Source: Cinclus cinclus
Taxonomy: Eukaryota; Chordata; Aves; Passeriformes; Cinclidae
Direction of reading: 5' to 3'
DNA: 64,000 nt
NCBI RefSeq assembly: GCF_963662255.1
Contig: NC_085060.1
Coordinates: forward strand, 5,271,630 to 5,335,629
Part shown: one piece after another, positions 1-14,385 of the stretch
How positions within the stretch are numbered: the first letter of the stretch is position 1
How the letters are laid out: each line of letters begins with the position of its first letter
Program-made: the position numbers and the translations under genes
The notes under the pieces: model-generated
Seen by the model: only the letters and a program-made list of their open reading frames with translations
Told to the model about the DNA's origin: nothing
The model's database searches: none

Positions 1-3000
1 TTTAGAAATGCTACCAAAGGAATTTAGTGAGTGGTTGTGTTTGACTGTCCATCCTTACCAGCAGGAGTTTTCATAGAGGATGTCCCAGAGGATCTCGGTC
101 CTAACCCAAACAATCCCCCATAAACCATGGTCTGAATTCCTTGTCATCTTCACGTGGTGTCCAGTGCTGCATTGCCACACCAGGGACTGATGCATCACTT
201 CCTGGGATTCCCTGAGTAGGGGAAGGAATTTCTGTGAAGACATGGTGAAATACTGAGCACACAGGTTGCAGAAGAGAGGTCAATTCTTCTGTCATTGTAT
301 TTAGCCTTCAAAGTAAATGAAAATGCACAAACAGCTGGTGCACAGATGCTCCTGGATTTAGGTCCTACTTGCCTCATATCTTCATCTGAGAAGACTTTCA
401 GATTTCCATATTCTTTAACTGCTACTTTTCAATATTTTCTAAATCAATTTGTCTGTCATGCTTTTGGTGTTATACATGGGATATATAAGCTTTTAAAAAT
501 TGTTTACCAGGAAAAAGAAGGAAAAAGAGGCTGAAGAGAAAAAAGAAAGATGAGAAATTAAAAATATTCCATGTGCCTTATTTATCCAATTTGGAAGTGT
601 ATGGATATTTTATGTATGAAATCTAGAGCTGCTGAGAAAGTGAAATTTCTGTCCCAAGAGAAAATTCAACATTTTCATGCTGGTTTTATCTTTGAGTAAA
701 ATGATAATCAAAATATTGTTATGGCTTTCAGAAAAAAAAAAAACCTTAAAAAATTCTAACTTAAGAAACATTTATAGGAAAATATTTGATAAAAAATATA
801 TGAAGTATCAACACACTGATTTTATATAAAGTATTGTTTAAACTGCACATGAGAAATTAACTGCAGTGGGTTTCAGTTTTTGATACTTTTTATTATTCCT
901 TTTAGCTCAAACTTCATCACTGTTCCTTAAATAAAACATAAATAAATTATAAACATCTGGGAGGGCTGTGCTCTTCTGCAAGGAATCTGAGATTTAATAT
1001 ATAAATTCATTTATGGGGTAAGTTGTGGGCTCCTCATATAGCTTATATAAAATGACTGAATGTCTTGAATTAGCCTAGGTAGGCCATTACTGAAAAATCA
1101 CATTGTTTAGTGACACGAGGACAGTAAAACTGTTCATATATTCTTTGTTGTTTACACTAAAATATAAGTGAACAACATAAAAGGGGAAGGCACAAGAAGA
1201 AAAGCCTACAGATGTAAGTGATGAGGCTGGAAAAAAACGGGAATAGACATTGGACAAGGTCTTCATTATATTCCAAATGTGAACCGAAGGATCAGTGGCT
1301 ACATGAAATATAAATTGTTGGCATTTTGTACAGCACCCAGAGAGAGTACGCCACAGACAACCAGTAATCAGATGTAAAATATCCCCGTGGGTAGATTTCC
1401 TTTTTAGGGATAAGAAATAAGATTTACAGCTCAATAGACCCAAGGTACTGCTGTAAGCATATTGGACTTGCTTGTACATTATGAGCTACAAAAAACAAAT
1501 TAAGATAATAGACATCAATTACAAGAGAAAGGAATGGAAGCACAAGTGCTAAAAATAGTGTACTTGTCTACTCAGACTGAGACTCATTCATCCACAGTCT
1601 GGCATATTCTATGATTTATTTTCAGATGTTCAGAGCAGTCATTCTCCTTGAGTAGAGGCAAAGATTCACATTCTTCTTCTGGAGAACAGGTTAGATGCTC
1701 AGGCCTGAAAACTCATAAGGTACACACTTTAAGTTACATCTGTCCAACAGTTTGTGTAAACATATCCTTAATATTGACAGAGAAAGTATTTACCCTGAGA
1801 TATTCTTACTTAGATGTGGTCTTTGCCTTTTAACTTCAGGGATTATGTTCATTTTTAATAACTTAAATTGCTTTAAACAGATTAAGCATAAACCAGTCAG
1901 ATTAGTTATTGTGTGTGAAGACAGCAGGACGATGAAAAGAGCCTGGAATATGATTAACAAGGAGGATACATCTGCCTTTTACATCAGAAGGAATCTTTTC
2001 ACCCTTTTTTTCTTAATTTTTCTCTGAGTTGTCTCCAGCTGCATGATTTGTTTCAGGCTGTTTTTGTTACAGAGGACAGCCATAAATTAGTACCAGGCAC
2101 CTGATAATTAATTGGGAAGTGTGTTTATAATTTTTTTTTAATAGAAAATGCCAACACTTATTGAAAAGTTTGGGGTCAGTGGTTTTTTTATATATTTTTT
2201 ATATTTTTTGTTTTCTTTTGTTTTTTTTTTTTCTTGTTTGTTTGGGGTTTGTTTTTTTTTTTTTTTTTTTTGTTTCTTTGTTGTCGGTTTGACAACTTTT
2301 CTGAATTAGAATCTTATTTTCTGTCTGCAAAACCAACACTAAAATACATCTGCCGCAGGTGTCAGGAGGCATCCCTTTTTTGGAGCTGTTTGTCCTGCGT
2401 GCTCTGTGCCTAAGTTCAGAATCTCCGTGCATGTGGAACTTTAGCAAGTGCAAGTTAAGAGTTTAGTCAGCGTCTATGTCATTGCTCTGTCCCTCCATGG
2501 GAAGCCAACCTCTGTGGCTCTGAACATCTGCTGCCATGCAGCGCAATGACAGTGCTGCTGTCAGTGCAGCACTGCTGCAGGAGCTGGGGACAGCTCCGTC
2601 CTCGTTTAGCATATGGCAACATGTGTTCTCATCAGTCATTTATCTGCTAATCTGTGCCTGTATCTGAATTGTAATGAGGGGCAGAGAGTGGGCAGTGAAA
2701 ACCTGCCCTTGGATACGGGGAGCTCCTCGGAATCATCACACACAAGGTTAAACAAAGATCAGTCGAAATGAGTCGCTTCCGAAAGTCCGCATGGCACTCT
2801 AAGTATTCACTTCTGCAGGTAGTTGGAATTCTTCTAACATTTCTGACAGGTTCTGTGGACAGTTGTGCTTCTGCCATCATGAGGGGCATGTTTAAGTAAC
2901 TGGTAGCAATCAGGATTCTGTCCATGAAATATTGAATAGAAGCTCTCAATTGAGTGAACTCTGTATTGGAAACACTCACTAGATTTTACTTTAATAATTG

Positions 3001-6000
3001 AAAAGGAACAATGTTCTTTCTCTAGTAAATACTTAAACCTGTATAGAAACAGATGAAAGCTTTGCTGATAATTGTTCTCAATTGCTGAGACATAAGATGA
3101 TGGATAAAACTAGAAGATTGTCTTCAAATACATTATTTGAGTAGTTATGATTGTAAATAAACATGAGATACAAAGTGAAATTGTTTCAAGGTTATATGAC
3201 AACTATAATGGCTCTTCACATTGTTTTTTTTTTTCCACTCAAGGTTGAACAGTGTGTAAACTTTTGTTTATTTGTAAAAATTGATATAGTTGAAATTATA
3301 TAAACATTTGCCATAATATAATTGACTGTATCTCACTGGAGTTCATGTTTGGGTATGCTGATAGATGGTAAGTTGGAAAAAATGTGGAACTGGTCCAAAA
3401 AACTTGGGAAGAGCTGTAATCTCTACTCCATTACAATTTTTTTTTTAATGTATAATCAGGACATAGGTTTCAATAGATGTCAATAGCCCTGATACAAGGT
3501 TTCAGGTGTGCATTAAGATGTGGTCCTAAGAGAACAATCCAGCTCCTGTTAGAATGGATAGCAAGCATGCCATCACCATTATTAATTTCTTGATTGGACC
3601 CTAAACTGTTTCCAAGTGTGTTAACCTAAAGTTCTACAGACAACCCTTTTACTAGAAAAATCCATACTTGCACAGGTGATGTCAACCTTAGTGTGAAAGA
3701 TCAGGCCAGTGGGAATAAAAAAAAAAATAAACTTATTGCAATATTGGGTTTTCTTCTGCTACTGCTTGACAGGGGAACACACTCAAGTTATCTGCTTTCC
3801 TTTTGATCATGGACACTATTCCTGCATTAAATCAATTGCTGTTCCTTTGTACATACCCCGTGACACTGAAGTTTGCTCCTCAAACTATTCTAATGTTTAA
3901 TGCTTAAATTAGTCTGCTCTGTTTAAATGCTTTTGACTTTCTGTTTTTTGACTTTGTACTTGGGAAATTATTTTGCAGTAAAAATGAAGGACAGCACAAC
4001 AACTAAGGTCTCTCTACTCCAGAAGATTCCTGAGACAATTTTGACTTTTAATATGATATTATTATTTTTTTACAATTATACCAGGAATTTTTAGATATTT
4101 CTAATGGTAATTCTGGTATTTCAGAAGACAATTTCCCAAGAAAAAGTTTTAGAGTAATGTATAAAATTCAAGTAATCAGTTTTAATAGAATTAAGGTAGC
4201 AAGGATCTGTAAAGGAAAGTTCATAGAAAGGTGATGCCTTAGGGAATGAAGGTCCCACACATGTTTTCTTGGTGGCAGCTCTTTAAAAATGTCCTCTGGC
4301 TTCAGCACCCTTCCAGTGATGCCTCAGCTGGGATAACACATGTAGCCTGTTCTTGAGTAGGAATTAGAGATGAGTTTGTAATGACCCACCTTTCTTTTTT
4401 TTTTTCTTTTTAATTTCTGTTGTCCCCAGAACAAACAAACTGGAGGTAGAATAGAGGCAAGAATTGGTATTTAAAGATATGGGGAAGGAGAAGTGTATGT
4501 ATTGAAACAAAAGACCTCAGGGTAAATTACCACATTGAATTTTGCTTTTTTTTTTTTTTCTCCCAGTTTGCTTATTACATTGGTGTCCGTTTTCCATTTT
4601 GAAGGATTTCAAATCAGGCTTTCTTGTGTTGGCTCCACGGGACAAAGAGTAGCTGCCACATTACAAGTGAACATGGCTGTTGGAATCCAGAGTGCCTTGG
4701 TCTCATTTTACACGGCTGTGCTCTGTAAGGAAAGGGTAAATTGAAGCTGCATGGAAGCAGGTTCTGGAAACTCTAATGTAGAAGAGCACTTTAAGTTAGT
4801 CAAGCCTTTCAATGCTGCCAGAGGAGGAAATCCCATCCCCACTTGTTCATTCCAGCCATCATTTTTTGTTTACACAGTGTGATCCATGTAATAATGTAAA
4901 AATCCCAGCTTCTGGAAACCAATGAGTATTTATTTTACCAGGTGGGTCATAACTGAGATCAGCTCCCTGAACAGCTACCTGAACATTTCTTCTGGATGAA
5001 GTGAAGGGATGGTTTTTCGAGTATATGGGGGGCATTGAGCAGCAGTGTTGGCTTACAACAGCTTTCAGTGCTCAGGGAACTGGAAATGCACTTCTCCAGA
5101 AAAGAATGGCAGTTTGATAAAGAATTAGAAAGCAAAAATTTATCTTAGCCTGGAATTTGTTCTTGCTGTATCTCCTGCATTTGTAAATCAGAGCTACACA
5201 CAGATTAGTGCATCCATCACCAAGTCCACAAAGAAGATACAGGAGTGTGCTCTCTCTGACAAGCACCGAGTTTTGCGCTACTTCCACTGAGTTGAAAATA
5301 CAGCCCAAAACAGGAATCTGGGATAAATACCAGATGCAAAGAGTAAAATATGTGCTTCAGTCTGTCTTTCATCTGGACATCTGCAGTTTCCTGACTCTTT
5401 CCCAGCTTGTTTGTGTTAATCTGGTTTTATATCACACACAGCTTCTTTTCATCCCTTATCCACTGACCCTCCCTATGGAGCAGCCTGTCCCTGCCTGTGG
5501 TGAGAGGACAGTCTGTGCATTAGGATATGTCTGCAGTTCCTGCATCTCCCTGGGACTATTTCCTCTGTTCACTCCTTGAAATCAGGGATACATTTAAAGG
5601 GATGGGATCTATATAGAATCATGTTTTCATCCTTGTATCACGCACTATGAAGATAGTGAAGATGAATCTGTTTTCCTGGTTCTCATATTTATTAGTCATC
5701 TACAATTAAAGAATGCTAATCTGATGGGGCAAGTGGTCAGCTCCAGTGAGCTGGTCATTTCCAATTTCTCCAATTGGTCATTTCCAATTTCACTCACCGC
5801 CTTGTATTACTGCAAAGAGAAAGCAGTCAAATTCTTTTCATACTATTATATATTTCAAAGAGTAACAGTCTTGCTTGAGCTGAGACTTTGTCTGACAAGC
5901 TTCAGTGCCATTTGAGTTCTTTATGCTTGAGCTATAAACCAAGGCAGGGAATAAAGGATTTTCATAATAGAAATGCTCTCACACCACATTAATTGTATCA

Positions 6001-9000
6001 GCATGAACTGTGCAACTACAATCAAGGTTGTTTTAATTTGACTAAAAATGAATAGATCACTGAGAATCAATTGCAATCTAATTAGGGTCTTATTGTAAAA
6101 CCTACTGATAAGATGGAGTAGAATTTTTCTGAGCTGTGCTCCTGGGAGTGAGATTTCAAAAGAACTTAATGCTGCCTTTTCTGAGTCTTTGATCAGTGAT
6201 ACTAATGGAAATATAGGCATACGTATCTCCCAGTGTTTTCACTTTTCATTAAACTGTTGCCAGATTATTACTAAATGAGAATTCTCTACCTTAAAGATTT
6301 AGTCTGAGAGGAATTGAGCTGCTCCTGGGCAGAGTTGTGCTCTCTAAAGTCCTATTGTCTGTACAGGAAGCTGAGGGTGCTTATCAATTCAAAGAATTTG
6401 GCTCATGAGCAGAGAAGAAGAGGCAGGTAGATTAAAATTGTCTAAAAGAAGAGTGATTCATTCAAGCATTAAACAATTGTTTTCAGGTGAACTCTAAAAC
6501 AAACCCATCTCTGCATTGTCCCAAATTGTTGTGTAAATAACTGTGTTTTGACTAAATGCCTCATTCTTTTATTACTAAAATTAGGAGAGAATAAGAATCC
6601 CAGCTCATTTTATTGAAAATACTTTTTCTCAGATTAGGAGTAATCTGAGCCCCAGACTGTTTCATTATTTCCTTGGTAAAAGACCACATGCTGTTGGTTA
6701 ACTTACAAGTAATCAAACCTTGTTTATGTGTTCGATCTTCCCAGAAGGAGTCCAATATGAACTTCATGAACTCACACATGATCATAAAAAAATGTATAAC
6801 ACCTTTGAATTTTTAGGCATTATTCTGTTATCCCACAGACTTTTTTATTCATGCTTCTAGTTAAGAGTTCAAAATCTCTATTTCATGACTAGAAATATGA
6901 AGTCTGTTTTCCTAGTACTTTAGACCCATATTTTGACAGCTTTTCCACACTGCTGAATGTATCGATTCTGAAAGTTTTGTAAGTGGCTGTTTGACTAAGC
7001 ATTTGTGCCATCAAAACTATATTTGTCATTTGCTATTTTGAAGCAAAAAAAAAAATAAAATGGAAAGAAATTTGGCATGTATAAAAGTATCAGGGATATT
7101 CATAGATAGAATTAATAATGATGACAGCATGTGAAAGCTTTTTGACTTCTACTTGCAGATGTTAACCAACTTTAAACTGTCAGAGTTCAGGCAAAGAACT
7201 ATGTGAGTAATCTTGATTAGTTTCCCTTTGCTGCTACAGATTTATTTTTTTCTGCCTTCTTTTGAAGGACCCAGGACTGAAAACTGTCAGATGCAAAGTA
7301 CTGGACTATATGCAAGATAGTTTATACCAGGATGGCAGATCCTATGACCCTAGATGCTTTTTCTAATTTGTAATTCTCATATATATCTTATTAATTTTTC
7401 CTAAGCCTCAGTCACACTGTCAAGGAGGATTTAGTCAACCAAATATGTCAGAAATTGTGAAGAATTACCTGTAGTAAGTCCTACAGTCAGTAATCAAAGA
7501 AAAGGAAAGAGAAGGAAAATTATATACCCAGACTATCTGGTAAGCACTTATTGATAGGAGCTGCATTTGTTGAACTTAGGAACATTTTATGAATGATTCA
7601 TAAACAGGGTAGTGGTAGATTTTGCAACAAGTAGAATCAGTATCAAATAAGTCTTAAAACCTTCAAAAAAACAATGTTTCATATTCTCAGATTATTCACT
7701 TAATTGAGGCTCTATGGTTCAAATTAGTAATCACTTAATTCAGACAAACATATTCATCTGATTGCTTTGAACTACTTGTAGATTTATTTTCTACACAGTG
7801 AGGAAGGATGCTTAGGAACAGGATTTTCCTCTCTTCACCTCTGCTTTAGAAATATGCAGTTTTGTTTTGCTCAGATATTTTTGTCATTTCAGACATTGAT
7901 CCTAATTAGAGTCAAAAGAATAAGAGGAACAAGAAAATGTGATCAAATTTAAATTTAGTTACAATTTAGCCAGCTAAAGACAGGATTATGTTTTATTTTA
8001 AATTAACATGCTTGTTTATCTCCAATCTACAGCATCCTTCAATGACAGATTTTGGTGTCATTTGCTGCATGTGTTGTTCCTGTTTTAGCTCTGAGGCTTA
8101 ACCCTATTTCAAGCTAGTGTGTGCATTGGTGGCCACAGAGCTGGAGTCAGTGTCCTTCCTCCCAGCAGCTCTGGAGTACTCCACGTTTGCTGGCTACCCT
8201 GGGACTAATGCACATGATGCTGCCAACCTCCCTTGGTCTGGGAAAAGCTTGTCATTCTAGATCTCTGCTGATTATTGCAGAGTACCACGTTGTTTAAGAA
8301 GATATCATGAAATGCTGGCTTTTTCTTCATAATAAATTTATGTATTCTTTATCCATAATAGCTGCTCATTTCAAACACTTCTTATTCATTGAGAAAAACT
8401 TCATCACTCACAGGTGTTGTATAGGTTTTTGATTTTCTTCTGTAAATATTATATGATGCCTGTCAATTGCCATTTTTGTATAAGGCTTTAGGAATTAAAT
8501 CAATCTCATTAAAGAAGAAAAAAGTAATTTCAAAGTATACTGAATATTTTGTGCTGAGCAACTGGGGGAAAAAAAAAGATACACTAATCTAAAATTGCCA
8601 TTTTCATATTGATCCGCCAGGCTTTCTTTCCTTGATATGCTCTGTAATGAATTTCCATTCAAATTATGTATGGACATAACAACTGCTTGCAGCTGTTAAT
8701 GGCCTATAGAGCATTTCATGTCAGAGCTTGACCTGGACACTTTGACCTGGACACTTGTGTCTAGCTTTGTGTTCCAACTCCCCAGCAATCTTACATTTCA
8801 GGATATTCAAGCTTTGGTTCCTTCTAGGGGCCTCTTTCACATTAATGATAAGAATTTAAGGGCATTACTGAACGTATATGAACATCTATGGGAGCGGAAT
8901 AGATTCTGTTTTAAATGCGGATATTATTAAAATTAATCGCATATTAACATTTTATTGAATAAAGATGGATTTAACTGTTGCTTAGGTATTTCCCTGAGTC

Positions 9001-9699
9001 AATGATTTGGGTTGGTCCATTACCATGGCAGGCCATCTGTGTGTTTTAGATGTAAATCTGAAGCCTGTGAATCTTTGGGGCAGAACAGATATCTGTCATG
9101 AGCTTTACGATTCAATGTGAAAGCTTTAGAATAATGTTGTTAACACTGTTTGCAAAATAACTGCAGGAGCTATATATTCTATCTAGTCCAGATGGATAAA
9201 ATCTCAAAGGGACATTTGTTTTTATGGCCTCTAACTTATTATTTTAACACCTAACTTTTATGAGGCAAACTCATTATTTTTAGCAGTTGTTTACTATCTT
9301 AAATGCAGTGAGAGGCAAAAGAGAACCACAAATCTGTTATATTTAAAGCTACTGAAAAAGTTTCAACAATTGCCATAGACCTTGTGCATTTCTTAAATAA
9401 AATTAGGGGTAACTATCTCTTGACCAAGCCTTTTACCCTCTGAATAAAATTCAGACATTATACTGAAGGTTTTGTGTCTTTTATTGACTCAGTGATGTTT
9501 GTGATAGTGAACCATCGGGCTGTGCTTGATCACAAATCTGTGTGATTTGCTCTGAGTTCAGCCCAATACATGCAGTGTAGTCTGTGCTTTAGAGCTGTTT
9601 AAAAAATCTGAAGACATATAAAGAACCCTGAGAATAGGATTTATGTGATCTCAGGAGGCTCCCTTACCAATCCCAGAACAGACTCAGCTTTACCTGAAT
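1..9699. other. AT-rich intergenic DNA, no recognisable gene
   Basis: Stops are dense on all frames. The longest open frames (130 codons on minus at 1087-1479, 123 on plus at 5208-5579) show no domain, repeat pattern or family resemblance. Local structure: a 9-bp inverted repeat with a 7-nt loop at 2550-2574, a T-rich block at 2.1-2.3 kb, and two small tandem duplications (GGTCATTTCCAATTTC at 5753 and 5776; TTGACCTGGACAC at about 8725-8754). Confidence 0.7.
2135..2282. repeat. T-rich low-complexity region
   Basis: Dominated by T with scattered G, including a run of 20 T at 2252-2271. It may be the degraded tail of a minus-strand retroposon, but no body is recognisable beside it. Other long homopolymers in the window are T21 at 14208-14228, T18 at 43818-43835 and A20 at 55940-55959. 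Confidence 0.85.
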
Positions 9700-10435
9700 A
9701 ATATTTGACCACCATTTGTCCAACCCATTTTCAAACTAACCTGGTGATGCAGAATCCCCATATTCTTTTAAGAGCTGTGTTTTAGCTCTTGATTCTCTTG
9801 CCATTGGGCATGTTTTTAATGTACAGGATAAACCTCCTTTGTGGTAACTTAAATCCATTACTTATTGTCCTGGAGAACACATTGGTGCTTTCCTCTCTTT
9901 GCCAACGTCTTGATGACATCAGCTGTCATTTGAAATAAATACTCATTTCCCCCCTGGTCTTCTTTCAGCTAAATAAATGCATTGCTTTCCAGCTTTCTTC
10001 ATAGGTTTTATTGGAAATGTCTTGGGTTTTGCTTTTTTTTGAACTTTCTTCAGTTGATCCAGCCCTAATGTTGTGCCCAAATCTGATTTATACTTCAGCT
10101 GAGCCCCACTGATATTGCAAATTTCAGGTATTGTATGTGCAACATTCCTACACACATCTCCTGGTAGGTTATGGGCCTGTGAACACTGTTGCATTTTTTG
10201 TCCATTAATTCTCATATCACCTTCTGTAGAACCATTTCTATTATTCTGTCTTGTAGGTAGGTGTCACTTTATGACACACATAGAATTACTTATTATTTTC
10301 CTGATTGTACTACATCCTTTCAAATTCCATTCCCGTCCTCTACAGTGATTGCCATCCCTCTTTAATTGTCATCATCTTTATATTAAAGTGCTTTCTATTC
10401 TGCCATCTAAATCATCAATAATGAACCTTGATGTC
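9700..10435 (-). repeat. Ancient CR1 LINE remnant, antisense, with decayed ORF2 C-terminus
   Basis: Read on the plus strand, the block runs in the order expected of a reversed CR1: the 3' UTR-like phrase around 9706-9730 (accatttgtccaaccc), then aacctcctttgtggtaactt near 9832, then the end of the reverse transcriptase frame. On the minus strand, residues reading QLKY followed by LDQLKKVQKKA (about 10040-10110) resemble the CR1 ORF2 C-terminal pattern (QLEY, LERVQRRATKM). Farther on, catctaaatcatcaataatg (from 10404) matches another part of old CR1 families. Many stops and gaps show it is long dead. The identification rests on recalled family consensus, not a search. Confidence 0.7.
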
Positions 10436-13400
10436 TAGAGTATAGGATGGATTTAGGATGGCAGTGCTCTGCTAATGGCAAACTTGAACCAGCTTGTGGG
10501 ATCCAGTTTGCTTCTAAAATAGTTCATTTGTTCCACTTTTATTATTTACTTGTGGAGTAGAAGTGTTCAGTGTTCTGGGAACTGGCATGTCCTGGTAAAT
10601 CTCATGGCACAATGCAGACAAGAGGAATGACACATTTCGAGCTGACTAGAATAGAAAGATTCCTTTTCCTTATGAATGTGGAACAGACCTTGGAGGTTTG
10701 TCAGGGCGAATACTGAACAAAAAACAGGAGGGCTTGAACATGAACAATTGGGTTTCTCAGATCTTTTAATATTAGAAGAACATATTGATAATTTGTGAAC
10801 CAGTTCTGTTGTGGAACCAATCCACAACTCCACTGTGCAGGACAGACATAATTAAGTCTTCTCAACTCTTTAAAAAAGTATCCTGTCAAATTTTCTTTTT
10901 CATGTCTTGATACAGGATTCGTTGGAAAATGTACATTATGTCACAAAGATGCAGTTTTAAACAAATTCATAGCACTTTACAGTGAATGATACGGAGGAGG
11001 GGACTTTCTCTATTAATTTTGACCAGAACTTTGTCCTAAAAATTTTCATTTTCAGTTTGAAAAAATGAAAACTATATGTTTGGGGGGATTTGAATCTTTC
11101 TGGCCAAATCAAATTTCTCACGTTTGCCTCCTATAGAACGTTCTCATAAGTGAACATTCTTTAATTTTTAAACATTGTTTAAGCAGATTTTACCTGCTGT
11201 AGAGAAAGATAATATTCAGATTTTTTTTTTACTATTTTATTAATCTTTCTTCCAAAATATTGAAAGTATAAAAATATTTTATATTCTTATGTAAATCATG
11301 CAAACCAGGAAATTTACATACTTTTAAATAAGCAGACCATGATAACATGAATGAAGAGCACTGCAAGTAATCATTAATATATATTTCTGGAAAGTGGTCC
11401 CAAGTGATGTTTCAGATAAATTTTTATTAAAACTGAAAAAAGCCATCTAATCATTTCCTCACAGATGTTTGGTACTGAGCACTGTTTAAGCTGTATCAGC
11501 AATTTGATGGGAAACAACAATAAATCTGAAAGCAAACCAATATGAACCCAAGGAATCCTCTTAGGGAAATTTCTGTCTGAGTGGCAAAAAAGGTACAAAT
11601 TAACTCTATCATTCCAAAGAAATTACCTAGCTCAACATCATTTGCAGTCCAACATACCTAGATCTTGAGTAATGTGTTACTGATTGTATTTCTAGTGCAA
11701 ACAAAATCCAGCTGTGGCTGTGTAGATCAGAATATTGATGACTTCATATGGAAAAATGGATTAGAGACACAGATGGTTTAGGAGACCACGCTGACACTAC
11801 AGCTTTCTGAAATTCTACAGCTGCTAGGAGAATACCCTTTCACTTTTGCAACCACTGAAAGGTGACCAATATGGGACGCTGGATTTCTGCTAATTTTGGG
11901 AAGGTGCAAAGGCATCTATAAACCAGAGAGCTTGTAGCTTATGTTGATACCAGAAAAAGAGTAAAAGGGTCAGCTTTTTTGTTCCTTGACGTCAGCACTG
12001 TGCTCACTCTTTGCTGAGGACAGCACTGTGCAAAATGCTACTATTTATTCCATACCAGCTCTGAGCTGGTATCCTTAATCTCTGGGTTGAATATTTTTTG
12101 TCATAAACTCTCAAAACCAGGAATAAATGTCAGAATATTTTTATATTTGCATTCCTGTGAAAATGTTTTCTCTGTGTACTCATCTCAGATTTTGACATTA
12201 AATGTGCCTCCAGCACTCAGAGATACATCCTGACAGAGTTCACTTGACAGCTAGGCCATAAATGAAAGACAATCTTGTTTAGCATCATAAACACATTTGT
12301 GGGCATTAGCTGATTACGATCAGCTTAATTCAGTGTACCAACCCACCTTTATGTACTGTGCCATGCAAATCCTTTATTAAAAAATGTAACAAGGAAAAGA
12401 GGGATTCTTTTAGACAGCATTTGCAGGTTCAGGTTCAACTATTACTGAAATGAATGCAACCAATCAATACATGAATGTATTAAAGAACATCTGGGGTCCT
12501 ACCTACTTAAGAATTTATCACTCACTGGCATGATGCATGGGAATTTGTAAGGCTGTTAAGTAAGAGGTTAAATGTGTGATGAATTTTTATTTCAGGAAGA
12601 GATAGAGGAAACAAACACAGCGGAAATTTAATTAGCTGAATGGAATTATGCATTTTTAAAATGGTTTTGGCAAAGTACAGAGGAATAGGAAATGAACTGA
12701 CTTATGTAAGTGCAAAACCGATGGACCTGCTCTGAGTTTATACCAAGAAACTTTCCTCTGAAGGTGTGTTTAGTTTTTTAGGAAATAAAAAAAGGCTGTT
12801 GAAAAGTATTTGAAACTGCAGAGCAGGGTAGCCCTGGCGATCATTTGGACTCTGGGAGAAACCTCAAGATTGAGCTTGGTGTAAAGTAGAAAAGATTAGT
12901 CATCATCAATAGTTATTTTAACTGTAGGATTGGAAGGCTTTAGAAGAGATAAAATGCTTCACAGAACTAAGTGTGAGTTGGTTTGAGAAAAGCAGCTTTT
13001 TAGTAAATAATAAATCTATCTTATTAAATGATTAATTGCTCCACAAACAGACCATTCTTTAATCTATTTAATATAAACATAGAGGAAACTAATGTCTGGA
13101 ACTTGTAGTTAGCAAAATCGAAATACAGAAATTAAAACAGAGAGAACTCATACAAGTGTGTATAATTAATTATTATTTCCATTTGAATTACTTGTTGACT
13201 CTGTCATTCTGCCTTCTTTCAGCTCTTGCTGCCATTCTTGAAGAAAGCTCTCATTCATAAACTGATCTGAGGCTCCAAACTTCTTTATACAACAGGAAAA
13301 AAAAGAATTTTTTCTGGTGTTTAATCTTAATCCAGACACAAGAAACACCTTGAATTCCTTTTGGCTTTTTGAATATCTGGTATCAGATATTTAGAGATGC

Positions 13401-14385
13401 CAGAGTTCAGAAATTCTGAAGACAAAGAATTTTCTCCGTCAAAATGGCTATCCTTAGTTTTAAGGTAAACATCTGTAAAGCAGTTCCTAGAAAGATCATC
13501 TACGTTAAATTTATTGTTTTGTTATGTAAACCAGATGGAGTTCCAGAACTGTAGAGTTCAGAGGATGGTGCTGGCATGGTAATAAGGTCCAGTTTCAACT
13601 CAGGCTTTCTGGTTTCTGTGTTTAGCTGACCAAGCACTTATTCACTGATGTGTTTTGTTGAGATTCTCATCTGGTTTTGTTGTTCAGACTTCAGTTTGTG
13701 CTCATAACTCTGTGGAAGTGTTTTGAATTCTGAGAATGTGAAATGCAGCCATCCCTGTGTTGTGTTTTGGTGCAGTCACAGCTTCTGTAATAACGGGCAC
13801 TGCCCAAAGAGGTCATTTCAAACAGAGCCAAATCATCTGCTTGGCTCATCCTTTATTTCCAAAGTCCTTAATTCCCTGTAGATTTCTGCCAGTGTGGTGA
13901 TACCTGCCCTCTGTGTAAGAACTGCAGGAAATCAATGTTCAGTCAGGTCTGTTTAAGGTCACCTCTGCTGCTGCAGCATCACAAGAGGCTCGAGGGTCTG
14001 TCCCAGCACCATAACACAATTGCTCTTCCATTGGAGCAGCCACTGAAAAAGACGTGCCGAGTACTTCCTCTCTCCACTGCTCTTTTCCCTTTCCGCCCCC
14101 TAACAGATTACTTGCCCTAGCACTTCATACAATACTCAGTCTTGCTTAACATTTTCCAGCTGAAATGTTCAAGACCCCCAGATTTTAAAGGCTCAATGAT
14201 TAAAGTATTTTTTTTTTTTTTTTTTTTTGCTAAATGAATGATCTCCAAATATGATCTACCTCTGCCAACAAGGCATTCCTAAGCTATGACACTTGATTTT
14301 AGGGCACTTGTAAGTAATGGATTTTGATGGAAGCAATTACAATGGTCTTTCTCAGCTGTTTTTGAATTCAGCTTTTACCCACGCA
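10436..14385. other. AT-rich intergenic DNA, no recognisable gene
   Basis: No coding potential seen. It contains a perfect 10-bp inverted repeat with a 1-nt centre (12052-12072), a duplicated CAGCACTGTGC (11993 and 12021), a TAAT-type inverted repeat (12305-12330) beside an octamer-like ATGCAAAT (about 12364), and T21 at 14208. Confidence 0.7.

Noticed and set aside
1087..1479. 130-codon minus-strand frame that might be a gene or pseudogene
   Set aside because: No signal peptide pattern, domain, repeat structure or homologue recognised, and no splice or promoter context. In tens of kilobases of DNA a frame of this length is expected by chance.
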